Source: Aristolochia californica
Taxonomy: Eukaryota > Streptophyta > Magnoliopsida > Piperales > Aristolochiaceae
Reading direction: 5' to 3'
DNA length: 64,000 nucleotides
NCBI GenBank assembly: GCA_029961685.1
Contig: JARWKL010000007.1
Span: forward strand, 28,343,013 to 28,407,012
Part shown: positions 49,497-62,000 of the stretch, piece after piece
How positions within the stretch are numbered: position 1 is the stretch's first letter
How the letters are laid out: every line of letters starts with the position of its first letter
Translations under genes and position numbers: made by a program
The notes under the pieces: model-generated
What the model was told of the DNA's origin: nothing
The model's input: only the letters and a program-made list of their open reading frames with translations
Databases searched by the model: none

Positions 49497-49698
49497 TGTT
49501 AAAATGAGTTGTAAATTATGTAATTTGTTACCGTAATTATAGGAAACGATTTGTTTCCTTGTTTATTCCTGATATTATGATCAAAATTGGATCATAATTA
49601 GGCTGTAAATGTATTATAAAAAGCCTCAATGAGGAGAAAAATAGAGATCATCGAAAAATTCTTTGTAGGTGTTATGCCTTTGGTTACTCCGTTTGACA
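49497..49698 (+). repeat. Copia 3' LTR
   Basis: 202 bp, TGTTAAAATGAG ... CCGTTTGACA, followed by the ATTTA target duplication. Confidence 0.95.
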
Positions 49699-49703
49699 AT
49701 TTA

Positions 49704-50776
49704 TCTTCTGATAACTATATTGTATGAAGAGAAGTTATACTTGGATGAAAGGTATTTAAGTCTAGTTTCAGAAGGAATTTTTTTTTATTTCAATTTGATC
49801 TATATTTAAAGCTATATTCGTATTGGAAGAGTCAAAGGTCATGCTAGTATTCTGTTGGATTGAAAAATAAGAATTTATGCCAATTTTTTGTGTCATTTTT
49901 TGAGTTGATATATCAGGAAAATATCTCACTTCTCCTTGGTTTGAGGGCTTATTTATACATCTTTATTATTTGGACCTATTGCTACATCTATGATATTTGG
50001 TTCAAGCTGGATCACTGCCATTACCTCACAGCTTGAGGGGAAGAAGTAGAAGAAGTACAAGAAAGAGGTATTTTATTGCTTATGTTGTGGATAAGTTTAT
50101 GTGAAAAAAAATTCAAGAAAAGGGGAGCACAAAAGATGAAGCTTGTGCATCAATGAAGAAATTCTTTATATCGGATTATTTCATGGGTTCTTTTACAAAG
50201 TTTATTATTTGGTTCGTGTTATATGTGTTGGAAGATGGTCGTGTTATATACAACTATTGCTATTATGTCTCTTGGGGACATTATTATTGAAGAAGAGGTG
50301 GCCTCATACCATCATTTATTTGACCCCATAAAAAAAATATCATGGTGGAAACCATGACGGAGAAACTTATTATTACATATATGATATCCCCTCTCCCCCC
50401 CCCCCCCCCCCCCCCCCCGCTCCCTGTAATGGTTTTTATGACTCCTACCACTTGAGAGTCGTTGTCCTGTGGAGGGACACAGTGGTGGACACTTCAGAGC
50501 AATGCAATAGACACACTACTGATAGAAGACAGAGTGTGCCCTACATCCAACATTAGGACTGGAGTATGAAGCAATGGAGAGATGGCTAGGAGTGATTTTT
50601 ACTATCACTTATTATATGCGAGCAGGGCCTCATGGAAGGACACAACAGCGTGAGAGGGAATGTTGGAAGATGAAGTCATATTGGAAGATGTGCCATTTTA
50701 TACAAAAATATTTTATACATCATTTGCAACAAGCTGGGAGTTCATGTCATTCTCTCACCCCTAGCTTGAGGGTGAG
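49704..50776 (+). other. Outer element 3' internal region, no coding motif
   Basis: About 1.07 kb between the copia insertion and the outer 3' LTR. It is AT-rich at first, then mixed. Purine-rich tracts occur at about 50031-50060 and 50765-50776 (CTTGAGGGTGAG, the likely polypurine tract). A 24-C run lies at 50395-50418. The longest open frames are 62-71 codons and match nothing I know. Confidence 0.6.
50395..50418 (+). repeat. Poly-C run (24 C)
   Basis: Twenty-four consecutive C after TATCCCCTCT, within the non-coding interior of the outer element. Homopolymer length may be imprecise. Confidence 0.8.
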
Positions 50777-51169
50777 TGTTGGAAGATAAGCTCAAGCACA
50801 CACGACCACAGAAGGCCCACAAGATGGGCCCAAACCCATAAGAAGTAGGACCCACAATGATTACCTTGAGCTAGCATCCTTATCACATCAGTTGGAAGAT
50901 AAAGAAGGACTCACAAAAGTATCTTATCTTATGGTCATGTCAAAGAAGAGTTTTAGTTTGAGTTATGTTTGTCTTTTATCTATATTGATTTATTTTATTA
51001 TGTTAGGACTTATCTTTAAGTGTTAGAATTTGGGTGTAATTGGGACAATGGTAGTTTTATTATAATTGGACTCTACTACTTTCCTCTATTATAAATAGAG
51101 GTTCATTTACTCTGATTACAACAAGTTATTGATGTCAATGAAGTATTTCACTTTTCCATAAATTCAACA
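50777..51169 (+). repeat. Outer element 3' LTR
   Basis: 393 bp, TGTTGGAAGATAAGC ... AAATTCAACA, with the intact TATA palindrome at 51083-51101. It is followed by TGTTGTGATCTATTTG, which continues the satellite monomer in register. Confidence 0.93.
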
Positions 51170-52730
51170 TGTTGTGATCTATTTGGCTTATCTTTTTTGC
51201 TTACAAGATAAAGGGAAAGTTAAAACTCAAGTTTTGCTTTAATAAATAAGTACACATCTAAAATGGAATTGCACAAAAGTAGAGAGAGATACTTCCAAAA
51301 AGTCTCTGTAATTTCAAGGGATTGTAACCTCTTGTTTGTTTTTATATATTAGGTTTTGCAATCGTTGGGAAAAGGGGGAGGTGGGGGATTTTTAACTAAG
51401 TGTTGCATAAGTCATTTACAAAAAAATGTAGCCTATTATGCATGATTGACTAATAAATCACTTCAAAATCATCTACGAATGTAGGTCAGCTTTTTGTCAA
51501 TGGAAAAAATAATGGATTGTTTGACTCAGGTAAATATCCCGCCACACATTCACTTGAGAATTTAATGAGCACTTGTTATTCTCTTTAAAAGGTTTGGATT
51601 CATTGGTCATTTGCATCTTCAACATGTTTCAAGCAGTCATATCCATATTTAAAACATGTTGGGATCAATTAGAAATCTCATTCTTCGAAAATTCCAAGCT
51701 ATTAGGGTTGAACTAGTGGAAATTCCCAAATTTGGATAACAAAACTTTTGTGTTCATTTCTGTTGTGTGAATAAATTCCTTTACTTACTTTTGTTATTTT
51801 TTTAAAAAAATTTGATACATAAACTCTAAAATTTTAATTTTGTTGTGATCTATTTTCCTTCTCCTTTTTGCTTACGAATTAAAGGGAAAGTGAAAACTCA
51901 AGTTTTGATTTACAAAAAAAGTATATATATAGAATTGAAATGCACAAATGTAGAGAGAGATAATTCCAAAAAGTCTCTGTAATTTTTAGGGAAAGTAAAC
52001 TCTTTTTATTTTTTATATTTTATGTTTTATAATCATCGGGAAAAGACGGAGAAGGGGGATATTTAACTAAGTGTTGCACAAGTCATTTCTTACAAAAACA
52101 AATAGCCTGTTACGCATGGTTGATCGATAAATCACTTTACAATCATCTATGATTGTTAGGTCAGCTTTTTGAAAATGTGCAAAATAATGGCATATATGAC
52201 TCAAGTAAATATCCTGCCCCATGTTCAGTTGTGAATTTAATTAGCACTTGTTATTCTCTTTAAAAGGTTTGGATCCATAGGTCATTTGCATCTTCAAAAT
52301 GTTTCAAGCACGCATATCCATATTTAAAATATGTTAAGATCAATTAGAAATTTCTTTCTTATGAAATTCCAACCTAATAAGGTTGAACAAGTGAAATCTC
52401 CCAAACATGGATAACAATACTATTGTGTTCATTTGTCGTGTGTGAAAAATTTTTATTTACTTACATTTGTTGTTCTTATTAATTTTTTTCATACATCTAC
52501 ACTAAAATTTTCATTTTGTTGTGATAAATTTGCATAATCTTTTTTGTTTACGAAATAAAGGGAAAGTGAAAACTCAAGTTTATATTTAAGAAAAAAGTAC
52601 ACATCTAAAATGTAAATGAACAAATGTAGGGAGAGATAATTCCAAACGGTCTCTGCAATTTACATTGATTGTAAACTCCTTTTTAGTATTTATATATTAG
52701 GTTTTGCATTCATCGTGAAAAGGTGGAGGT

Positions 52731-52759
52731 GGGGGGGGGGGGGGGGGGGGGGGGGGGGG
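52731..52759 (+). repeat. Poly-G run (29 G)
   Basis: Twenty-nine consecutive G, then AGGAGGGGGG, at the position of the conserved G-rich block of the monomer. It is comparable to the 21-G run at 30528. Such a run could form quadruplex structures; the exact length should be treated with caution. Confidence 0.8.
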
Positions 52760-55700
52760 AGGAGGGGGGTTTATTTGTGTGTTGCATAAGTCATTTATTT
52801 CAAAAGAAATGTAGCTCGTTACACATGATTGACAAAAAAATCACTTTAGAATAATCTATGATTGTTAGGTCAGCTTTTTGTAAATGCACAAAATTATGGC
52901 CTGTTGGACTCGGTTAAATATCCCGCCACATGTTCACTTGAGAATGTAATGAGCATTTGTAATTCTCTTTAAAAGGTTTGGATCCATGGGTCATTTGCAT
53001 CTTCAACATGTTTCAAGCATGCATATCCATATTTAAAACATGTTAGGCTCAATTTAAAATCTATTTCTTATAAAATTCCAAGATATTAGGGTTGAACTAG
53101 TGAAATTTCTAAAATTTGGATAACAAAACTTTTGCGTTCATTGTGGTGTGTGGATAAATTTTCGTTACTTACATTTTTTCCATATATAAACTCTAAAATT
53201 TTTATTTTGTTGTGATCTATTTGCCTTATCTTTTTTGTTTACGAGATAAACGAAAAGTGAAAACTCTAGTTTTGATTAAAGAAAAAAGTACACATCTAAA
53301 ATGCAAATGAACAAAATTCGAGAGAGAAAATTGCAAAAATTCTCTATAATTTTTAGGGATTGTAAACTCTTCTTGTTTTTATATATTAGGTTATGCAATC
53401 ATCGGGAAAAGGAGGAGGTGGGGGATTTCTAACTAAGTATCACCTAAGTCATCCATTACAAAAAATAAATGTAGCCCATTACTCATGATTGACCGATAAA
53501 TCACTTTACAATCATCTATGATTGTTTGGTCAGCTTTTTGTAAATGGGCAAAATCATGGCTTGTTTGACTTAGGTAAATATCCCGCCGCACGTTCACTTG
53601 TGAATTTAATGACTTGTTATTCTCTTTAAAAGGTTTGGATCCATAGGTCATTTGCATCTTCAACATGATTAAAACATGCATATCCATATTTAAAACATGT
53701 TTGGATGAATTAGAAGTCTTTTTCTTATAAAAATCCAAGCTATTAGGTTGAACTAGTGGAATTTCAAAAACATGGATAACAAAACTTTAGTGGTCATTTG
53801 TAGTGTGTGAATAAATTTTCTTTACTTACATTTTTATTGTTTTTAATTTTTTCCATACATAAATTCTAAAATTTTTAATTCGTTGTGATCTATTTGGTTT
53901 ATCTTTTTTGTCTACGATATAAAGGGAAAGTTAAAACTCAAGTTTAATTTAGGAAAAAATAAATGAAAAAATGTAGAGAGATATAATTCCAAAAAGGCTC
54001 TGTAATTTTTAGGGATTGTAAATTCTTTTTAGTTTTTATATATATTAGGTTTTGCAATCGTCTAGAAAAGGTGGAGGGGGGATGTTTAATTGAGTGTTGC
54101 ATATGTCATTTTTTACAAAAAAAAATGTAGCCCGTTACCCATGATTGATTGATAAATCACTTTAAAATCATTTATCATTTATAGGAGAACTTTTTGTAAA
54201 TGGGCAAAATAATGGCTTGTTTGATTCGTGTAAATATCCTGCCGCACGTTCACTTGTGATTTTAAATAGAAAATTTGTATTCTCTTTAAAAGGTTTGGAT
54301 CCATTGGTCATTTACATCTTCATCATGTTTCAAGCATGCATATCCATATCTAAAACATGTTAGGATCAATTAGATATCTCTTTCTTATAAAATTTCAAGT
54401 TATTAGGGTTGAAGTAGTGGAATTTCCCAAACATGGATAACAAAAATTTTGTGTTCATTTGTGGTAAGTGAATAAATTTTCCTTACTCACATTTGTTATT
54501 GTTTTTAATTTCTTCCGTACATAAACTCTTAAATTTTCATTTTGTTATAATCTATTTGCCTTATCTGTTTTGTTTACAAGATAAAGGGAAAGTGAAAACT
54601 CATTTTTTTATTTAAGAAAAAAGTACACATCTAAAATGGAAATACACAAATGTAAAGAGAGACAATTCCAAAAAGTCTCTGTAATTATTAGGGATTTTAA
54701 ACTCTTTTTAGCTTTTATATATTAGGTTTTGCAATCATTGTGAAGAGGGGGAGGCTAGGTATTTTTAACTGTGTGTTGCATAAGTCATTTCTTAAAAAAA
54801 AGTTGTAGCCTCTTATGTACGATAGACTGATAAATCACTTTACAATCATCTATGATTGTTATGTCAGCTTTTTGCAAATGGGCAAACTAATGGCTTCTTT
54901 GACTAGGTTAAATATCCCGCCACATGTTCACTTGAGAATTTAATGAGCACTTGTTATTCTCTTTAAAAGGTTTGGATCCATGGGTCATTTGCATCTTCAA
55001 CATGTTTCAAGCATGCATATCCATATTTAAAACAAGTTAGGATCAATTAAAAATCTCTATCTTATAAAATTCAAAGATATTAGGGTTGAACGAGTAAAAT
55101 TTCAAAAACCTGGATAACAAAACTTTTGTGTTCATTTGTGGTATATGGATAAATTTTCTTTACTTAAATTTTTTATTATTTTTTAATTTTTTCCATACAT
55201 AAACTCTAAAATTTTCATTTTGTTGTGAACTTTTTGCCTTTTCTTTTTTGTTTTCAAGAAAAAGGGAAAGTGCAAACTCAAGTTTTGATTAAACTATTTT
55301 TAGTTTTTATATAGTAGGTGATGCAATCGTCGAGAAAAGGGGGAGGCGGGGACTTTTTAACTAAGTATTGCATAAGTCATTCCTTAAAAAAAAATATAGC
55401 CCATTATGAATAATTGATTGATAAATCACTTTAAAATCATCTATGATTGTTAATCAGCTTTTTGTAAATGGGAAAATCATGGCTTGTTCGACTCAGGTAA
55501 ATATCCCATGGCACGTTCACTTGCGAATTTAATGAGGACTTGTTATTCTCTTTAAAAGGTTTGGATCCATAGGTCATTTGCATCTTCAACATGTTTAAAG
55601 CATGCATATCCATATTTAAAACATGTTAGGATCAATTAGAAATCGCTTTCTTATAAAAAAAAACCAAGCAATTAGGGTTGAACTAGTGGAATTTTCCAAA

Positions 55701-58700
55701 CATGGATAACAAAACTTTAGTGTTCATTTGTGGTGTGTGAATAAATTTTCTTTACTTACATTTGTTATTGTTTTTAATTTTTTCCATACATAAACTCTAA
55801 AATTTTCATTTTGTTGTGATCTATTTGCTTTATCTTTTTTTGTCTACGAGATAAAGGGAAAGTGAAAACTCAAGTTTTAATTTAAAAAAAAAGTAAATGC
55901 ACAAATGTAGAGAGAGATAATTCCAAAAATGCTCTATAATTTTTAGGGATTGTAAACTCTTTTTAGTTTTAATATATTAGGTTTTGCAATCGTCTAGAAA
56001 AGGAAGAGGCGGGGGGATTTTTAACTATGTGTTGAATAAGTCAATTTTTACAAAAAAAACATGTCGTCCGTTACGCATGATTGACTGATAAATCACTTTA
56101 AAATCATTTATGATTGATAGAACATCCTTTTTTTAAATAGGCAAAATAATGGCTTGTTTGACCCGTGTAAATATCCCGACACCCGTTCACTTGATAATTT
56201 AATGAGCACTTTTTATTCTCTTTAAAAGGTTGGGATACCTAGGTCAATTAAATCTTCATAGTGTTTCAAGCATGCATATCCATATTTAAAAAATGTTAGG
56301 ATCAATTAGAAATCTTTTTCTTATAAAATTCCAAGTTATTAGGGTTGAACTAGTGGAATTTCCAAAACATGGATAACAAAACTTTTGTGTTCATTTGTGG
56401 TAGGTGAATAAATTTTCTTCACTTACATTTGTTATTGTTTTTAATTTTTTTGTTACATAAACTCTAAAATTTTCATATTATTGTAATCTATTTGCCTTAT
56501 CTGTTTTGTTTAAAAGATAAAAGGAAAGTGAAAACTCAAGTTTTGACTTAAGAAAAAAGTACACATCTAAAATGGAAATGCACAAATGTAGAGAGATATA
56601 ATTCCATGAAGTCTCTGTAATTTTTAGGGATTGTAAACTCTTTTTAGTTTTTATATATTAGGTTTTGCAATCGTTGGGAAAAGAGGGAGCCGGGGTATTT
56701 TTAATTGAGTGCTGCATAAGTCATTTCTTACAAAAAAAAATGTAGCCCCTTACATATGATAGACCGATAAATCACTTTAAAATCACCTACGATTGTTAGG
56801 TCAGCTTTTTGTAAATGGGCAAAATAAAAGCCAGTTGGACTCGGTTAAATACCCCGCCTCATGTTTACTTGAGAATTTAATGAACACTTGTTATTCTCTT
56901 TAAAAAGTTTGGATCCATGGGTCATTTGCATCTTCAACATGTTTCATGCATGCATATCCATATTTAAAACATGTTATGATCAATTAAAAATCTCTTTCTT
57001 ATAAAATTCCAAGATATTAGGGTTGAACTAGTGAAATTTCCCAAACATGGATAATAAAACTTTTGTGTTTATTTGTGGTGTGTGGAAAAAATTTTGTTAC
57101 TTACATTTGTTATTGTTTTTAATCTTTTTCATACATAAACTCTAAAATTTTCAGTTTGTTGTGATCTATTTGTCTTATCTTTTTTGTTTACGAGACAAAG
57201 GAAAAGTGAAAACTCAAGTTTTTATTAAAGAAAAAATTCCACGTCTAAAATGAAAATGTACAAAATTAGAGAGAGATAATTGCAAAAAGTCTCTATAGTT
57301 TTTAGGGGTTGTAAACTCTTTTTAGTTTTTATATATTTGGTTTTGAAATCATTGGGAAAAGAGGGTGGTGGAGGATTTTTAATTGAGTGTTGCTTAAGTC
57401 ATTTCTTACAAAACAAATGTAGTCTTTTACGCATGATTGACCGATAGATCACTTTACATTCATCTTTGATTGTTAGGTCTCCTATTTGTAAATGGGGAAG
57501 ATAATGGCCTGTTTGACTCGGGTAAATATCCTACCGCACGTTCACTTGAGAATTTAATGAGCACTTGTTATTCTCTTTAAAAGGTTTGGATCCATAGGTC
57601 ATCTGCATCATCAGCATGTTTCAAGCATGCTTATCCATATCTAAAACATATTAGGATCAATTAGAAATCTCTTTCTTATAAAATCCAAGCTATTAGGGTT
57701 GAACTAGTTGAATTTCCCAAACTTGGATAACCAAACTTTTCTGTTCATTTGTGGTGTGTGAAAAAAAATTATTTACATAAACTTGTTATTGTTTTAAAAT
57801 TTTTCCATACAAAAACTCTAAAATTTTTGTTTCCTTGTCATTTGTTTGCCTTATCTTTTTTGTTTATGAGATAAAGGGAAAGTGAAAAGTCAAATCTTGA
57901 TTTAAGAAAAAAGTACACATCTTAAATGGAAATGCACAAATATAAAGAGAGATAATTCCAAAAAATTTCTGTAATTTTTATGGATTGTAAACTCTTTTTA
58001 GTTTTTATATATTAGGTTATGCAATCGTTGGGAAAAAGGGGGAGGTGGGGGGATATTTAATTGAGTGTTTTTTAAGTCATCCTATACAAAAAAAATGGAG
58101 CATGTTACGCATGATTGACCGTTAAATCACTTTATGATCATGTATGAGTGTTAGGTCAGCTTTTTTTAAATGGGCAAATAATGGCTTGTTTGACTCAGGT
58201 AAATATCCTGCCCCACATTCACTTGCGAATTTAAGAGCACCTGTTATTCTCAATAAAAGGTTTGGATCCAAAGGTCATTTGCAACTAAAACATGTTTCAA
58301 GCATGCATATCCATATTTAAAACATGTTAGGATCAATTAGAAATATCTTTCTTATAAAATTCCAATCTATTAGGGTTGAACAAGTTGAATTTCCCAAACT
58401 TGGATTACAAAACTTTTGTGTTCATTTTTGGTATGTGAAAAATTTTTATTTACTTACATTTGTTATTGTCATTCAGTTTTTCCATACATCAACTGTAAAA
58501 TTCTCTTTTTGTTGTGATCATCTTTTTTGTTTACGAGATAAATGAAAAGTGAAAACTCAAGTTTTTTTTTAAGAAAAAAATGCTCATCTAAAATGGAAAT
58601 GCACAAATGTAGAGAGATATAATTCCAAAAAGTCTCTTTACTTTTAAGGGATTGTAAATTCTTTTTAGTTTTTATATATTAGGTTCAACAATCATCAGGA

Positions 58701-59089
58701 AAAGGGGGAGGTGGAAGATTTTTAACTGAGTGTTTCATAAGTCATTCTCTACAAAAAAAAAAAAAATGTAGCCTATTACGCATGATTGACCGATAAATCA
58801 CTTTACAATCATCTATGATTATTAGGTCAGCTTTTTATAAATAGGAAAAATAATGGACTGTTTGATTCAGGTAAATACCCCGCTGCATGTTTAATTGAAA
58901 ATTTAATGTGCACTTGTAATTCTCTTTAAAAGGTTTGGATCCATAGGTCATTTTCATCTTCAAAATGTTTCAAGAATGCATATCCATATCTAAAACATGT
59001 TAGGATCAATTAGAAATCTCTTTCTTATAAAATTCCAAACTATTAGGGAAGAACTAGTAGAATTTCCCAAACTTTGATAACAAAACTTT

Positions 59090-62000
59090 TTTGTTCACTT
59101 GTGGTGTGTGAATAAATTTTCTTTACTTACATTTTTTATTGTTAGTAATTTTTTCCATACATGAACTCTAAAATTTTCATTTTAGTGTGATCTATTTGCC
59201 TTATCTTTTTTGTCTACGAGATAAAGGGAAAGTGAAAACTCAAGTTTTGATTTAAGAAAAAGTACACATCTAAAATAGAAATGCACAAATATAGAGAGAT
59301 AATTCCAAAAATTATTTGTAATTTTTAGGGATTGTAAACTCTTGTTAGTTTTTATATATTAGATTATGAAATTGTCGGGAAAAGGGGGACGGGGTGGTTT
59401 TTTAACTACGTGTTGCATAAGTCATTCCTTACAAAAAAAAGGTTGCCCCTTATGCATGATTGACTGATAAATCACATTACAATCGTCTATGATTGTTAGG
59501 TCAGGTTTTTGTGAATGGGCAAAATAATGGCTTGTTTGACTCAGGTAAATATCACGCCGCACGTTCACTTGAGAATTTAATGAGCACTTGTTATTCTCTT
59601 TAAAAGGTTTGGATGAATAGGTCCTTTGCATCTTCAACATGCTTAAAGCATGCATATTCATATTTAAACATGTTAGGATCAACTAGAAATCTCTTTATTA
59701 TAAAATTACGAGCTATTAGGGTTGAAGTAGTGGAATTTTCCAAACATGGATAACGAAAATTTTGTGTTCATTTGTGGTGTGTGAATAAGTTTTCTTTACT
59801 TACATTTGTTATTGTTATTAATTTTTTCCAAACAAACTCTAAAATTATTATTTTGTTGTGATCGATTTGCCTTATCCTTTTTGTCTATGAGATAAAGGGA
59901 AACTGAAAACTCAAGTATTGATTTTTTTTTAAAAAAGTACACTTCTAGAATGGAAATGCACAAATATAGAAAGAGATAATTCCAAAAAGTCTTTGTAATT
60001 TTTAGGGATTGTAAACTCTTGTTAGTTTTTATATATTAGGTTATGCAATCGTCAGGAAAAGGGGACATGGGGGATTTTTAACTAAGTGTTGTATAAGTCA
60101 TTCCTTACAAAAAAAAAGGTTGCCCGTTATGCATGATTGAGTGACAAATCACTTTACAATCATTTATGATTGTTAAGTCAGCTTTTTGTAAATGGATAAT
60201 TTAATGGCTTGATTGACTCAGGTAAATATCCCGTCGTACATTCACTTGCGAATTTAATGAGCACTTGTCATTCTTTTTAAAAGGTTTGGATCCATAGGTC
60301 ATTTTCATCTTCAACATGTTTAAAGCATGCATATCCATATTTAAAACATGTTAGTATCAGTTAGAAATCTATTTATAATAAAATTCTAAGCTATTAGGGT
60401 TGAACTAGTGGAATTTCCAAAACATGGATAACAAAAATTTTGTGTTCATTTGTGGTGTGTGAATAAATTTTCTTGACTTATATTTGCTGTTAATGTTTTC
60501 CAAACATAAACTTTAAAATTTTCATTTTGTTGTGATCTATTTACCTTATCTTTTTTGTTTACGAGATAAAGGGAAACTAAAAACTGAAGTTTTTATTTAA
60601 GAAAAAAGTACACATCTAAAATGGAAATGAACAAATGTAGAAGGAGATAACTTCAAAAAGTCTCTGTAATTTTTAGGGATTGTAAACTCCTTTTAGTTTT
60701 TATATATTAGGTTTCGCAATCACCAGGAAAAAGGGGAGGTAGAGGGATTTTTAACTGAGTGTTGAATATGTCATTTCTTACAAAAAATTGTAGCCCGTTA
60801 CGCATGATTGACTGATAAATCACTTTCCAATCATCTATGATTGTTAGGTCAACTTTTTGTACATCAACAAAATAAAGGCTTGTTTTACTCGGGTAAATAT
60901 CCCGCCTCACGTTCACTTGTGAATTTAATGAGCACTTGTTATTCTCTTTAAAAGGTTTGGATCCATAGGTCAATTGTATCTTCACTATTTTTCCAGCATG
61001 TATATCATAATTTAAAAATGTTGGGATCAATTAGAATTCTCATTCTTATAAAATTCCAAGCTATTAGGGTTGAACTAGTGGAATTTCCCCAATTTGGATA
61101 ACAAAACTTTTGTGTTCATTTATGGTGTGTGAATAAATTTTCTTTACTTACATTTGTTATTGTTTTTAATTTTTCCATCCATAAACTCTAAAAATTCCAT
61201 TTCGTCGTGAGCTACTTTCCTTTTCTTTTTTATTTACGAGAGAAAAGGAAACTGAAAACTCAAGTTTTGATTTAAGAAAAAAGTACACATCTAAAATGGA
61301 AATGCACAAGTGTAGAGAGAGATAATTCCAAAAAGTCTCTATAATTTTGAAGGATAGTAAACTCTTTGTATTTTATATTTTTATCTTTTTAATTGATTGT
61401 TGCATAAGTCCTTTCTTTCAAAAACAATGTAGCCTGTTACACATAATTCACCGATAAGTCACTCTAAAATCATCTATGATTGTTAGGTCAGCTTTTTGTA
61501 AATGTGCAAAATAATGGCTTGTTTGACTCGAGTAAATATCCTGTTGCACGTTCACTTGAAAATTTAATGAGAACTTTTTATTCTCCTTAAAATATTTGGA
61601 TCCATAGGTCATTTGTATCTTCATCATGTTTCAAACATGCATATCCATATTTAAAACATGTTAGGATCAATTAGAAATCTCTTTCTTATAAAATTCCAAG
61701 TTATTAGGGTTGAACTAGTGGAATTTCCCAAACTTGGATAACAAAACTTTTATGTTCATTTGTGGAGTGTGAAAAAATTTTCTTTACATACATTTGTTAT
61801 TGTTTTTAATTTTTTCCATACATAGACTCTAAAATTTTCTTTTTGTTGTGATCAATTTGCCTTATCTGTTTTGTTTAAGAGATAAAGGGAAAGTTAAAAC
61901 GTAAATTTTTATTTAAGAAAAAATTACACATCTAAAAAGGAAATGCACAAATGTAGAGAGAGAAAATTCCAAAAAGTCTATGTAGATATTCGGGATTGTA

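Larger units (their letters stand above)
39657..49698 (+). mobile_element. Ty1/copia retrotransposon, interrupted by a gypsy element
   Basis: About 200-bp LTRs at both ends (39657-39859 and 49497-49698), a perfect ATTTA target duplication (39652-39656 and 49699-49703), an exact tRNA-iMet primer site straight after the 5' LTR, and the purine tract ACTTGAGGGGGAG before the 3' LTR. Between them the order gag knuckle, protease, integrase, reverse transcriptase, RNase H is that of Ty1/copia. Without the 5.2-kb gypsy insertion and its 5-bp duplication the element is about 4.8 kb, a normal copia length. LTRs are only about 88% identical, and the pol gene has several stops and frameshifts, so it is an old dead copy. 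Confidence 0.96.
38477..51169 (+). mobile_element. Outer LTR retrotransposon, non-coding, holding nested copia and gypsy elements
   Basis: Two LTRs of the TGTTGGAAGATAAGC family in the same orientation bound the block. Satellite resumes in register on the right, and the flanks TTTTG (38472-38476) and TGTTG (51170-51174) are a one-base-decayed target duplication. A primer site variant follows the 5' LTR and a purine-rich CTTGAGGGTGAG precedes the 3' LTR. With the nested copia element removed, only about 1.9 kb of internal sequence remains. I find no gag, protease, integrase or reverse transcriptase motif in it. It therefore looks non-autonomous, depending on enzymes from a relative, unless coding sequence was deleted. 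Confidence 0.88.

Noticed and set aside
50143..50789. Small open frames of 62-71 codons in the 3' interior of the outer element
   Set aside because: They are short, match no known gag or pol motif, and have no preserved partner elsewhere in the window.
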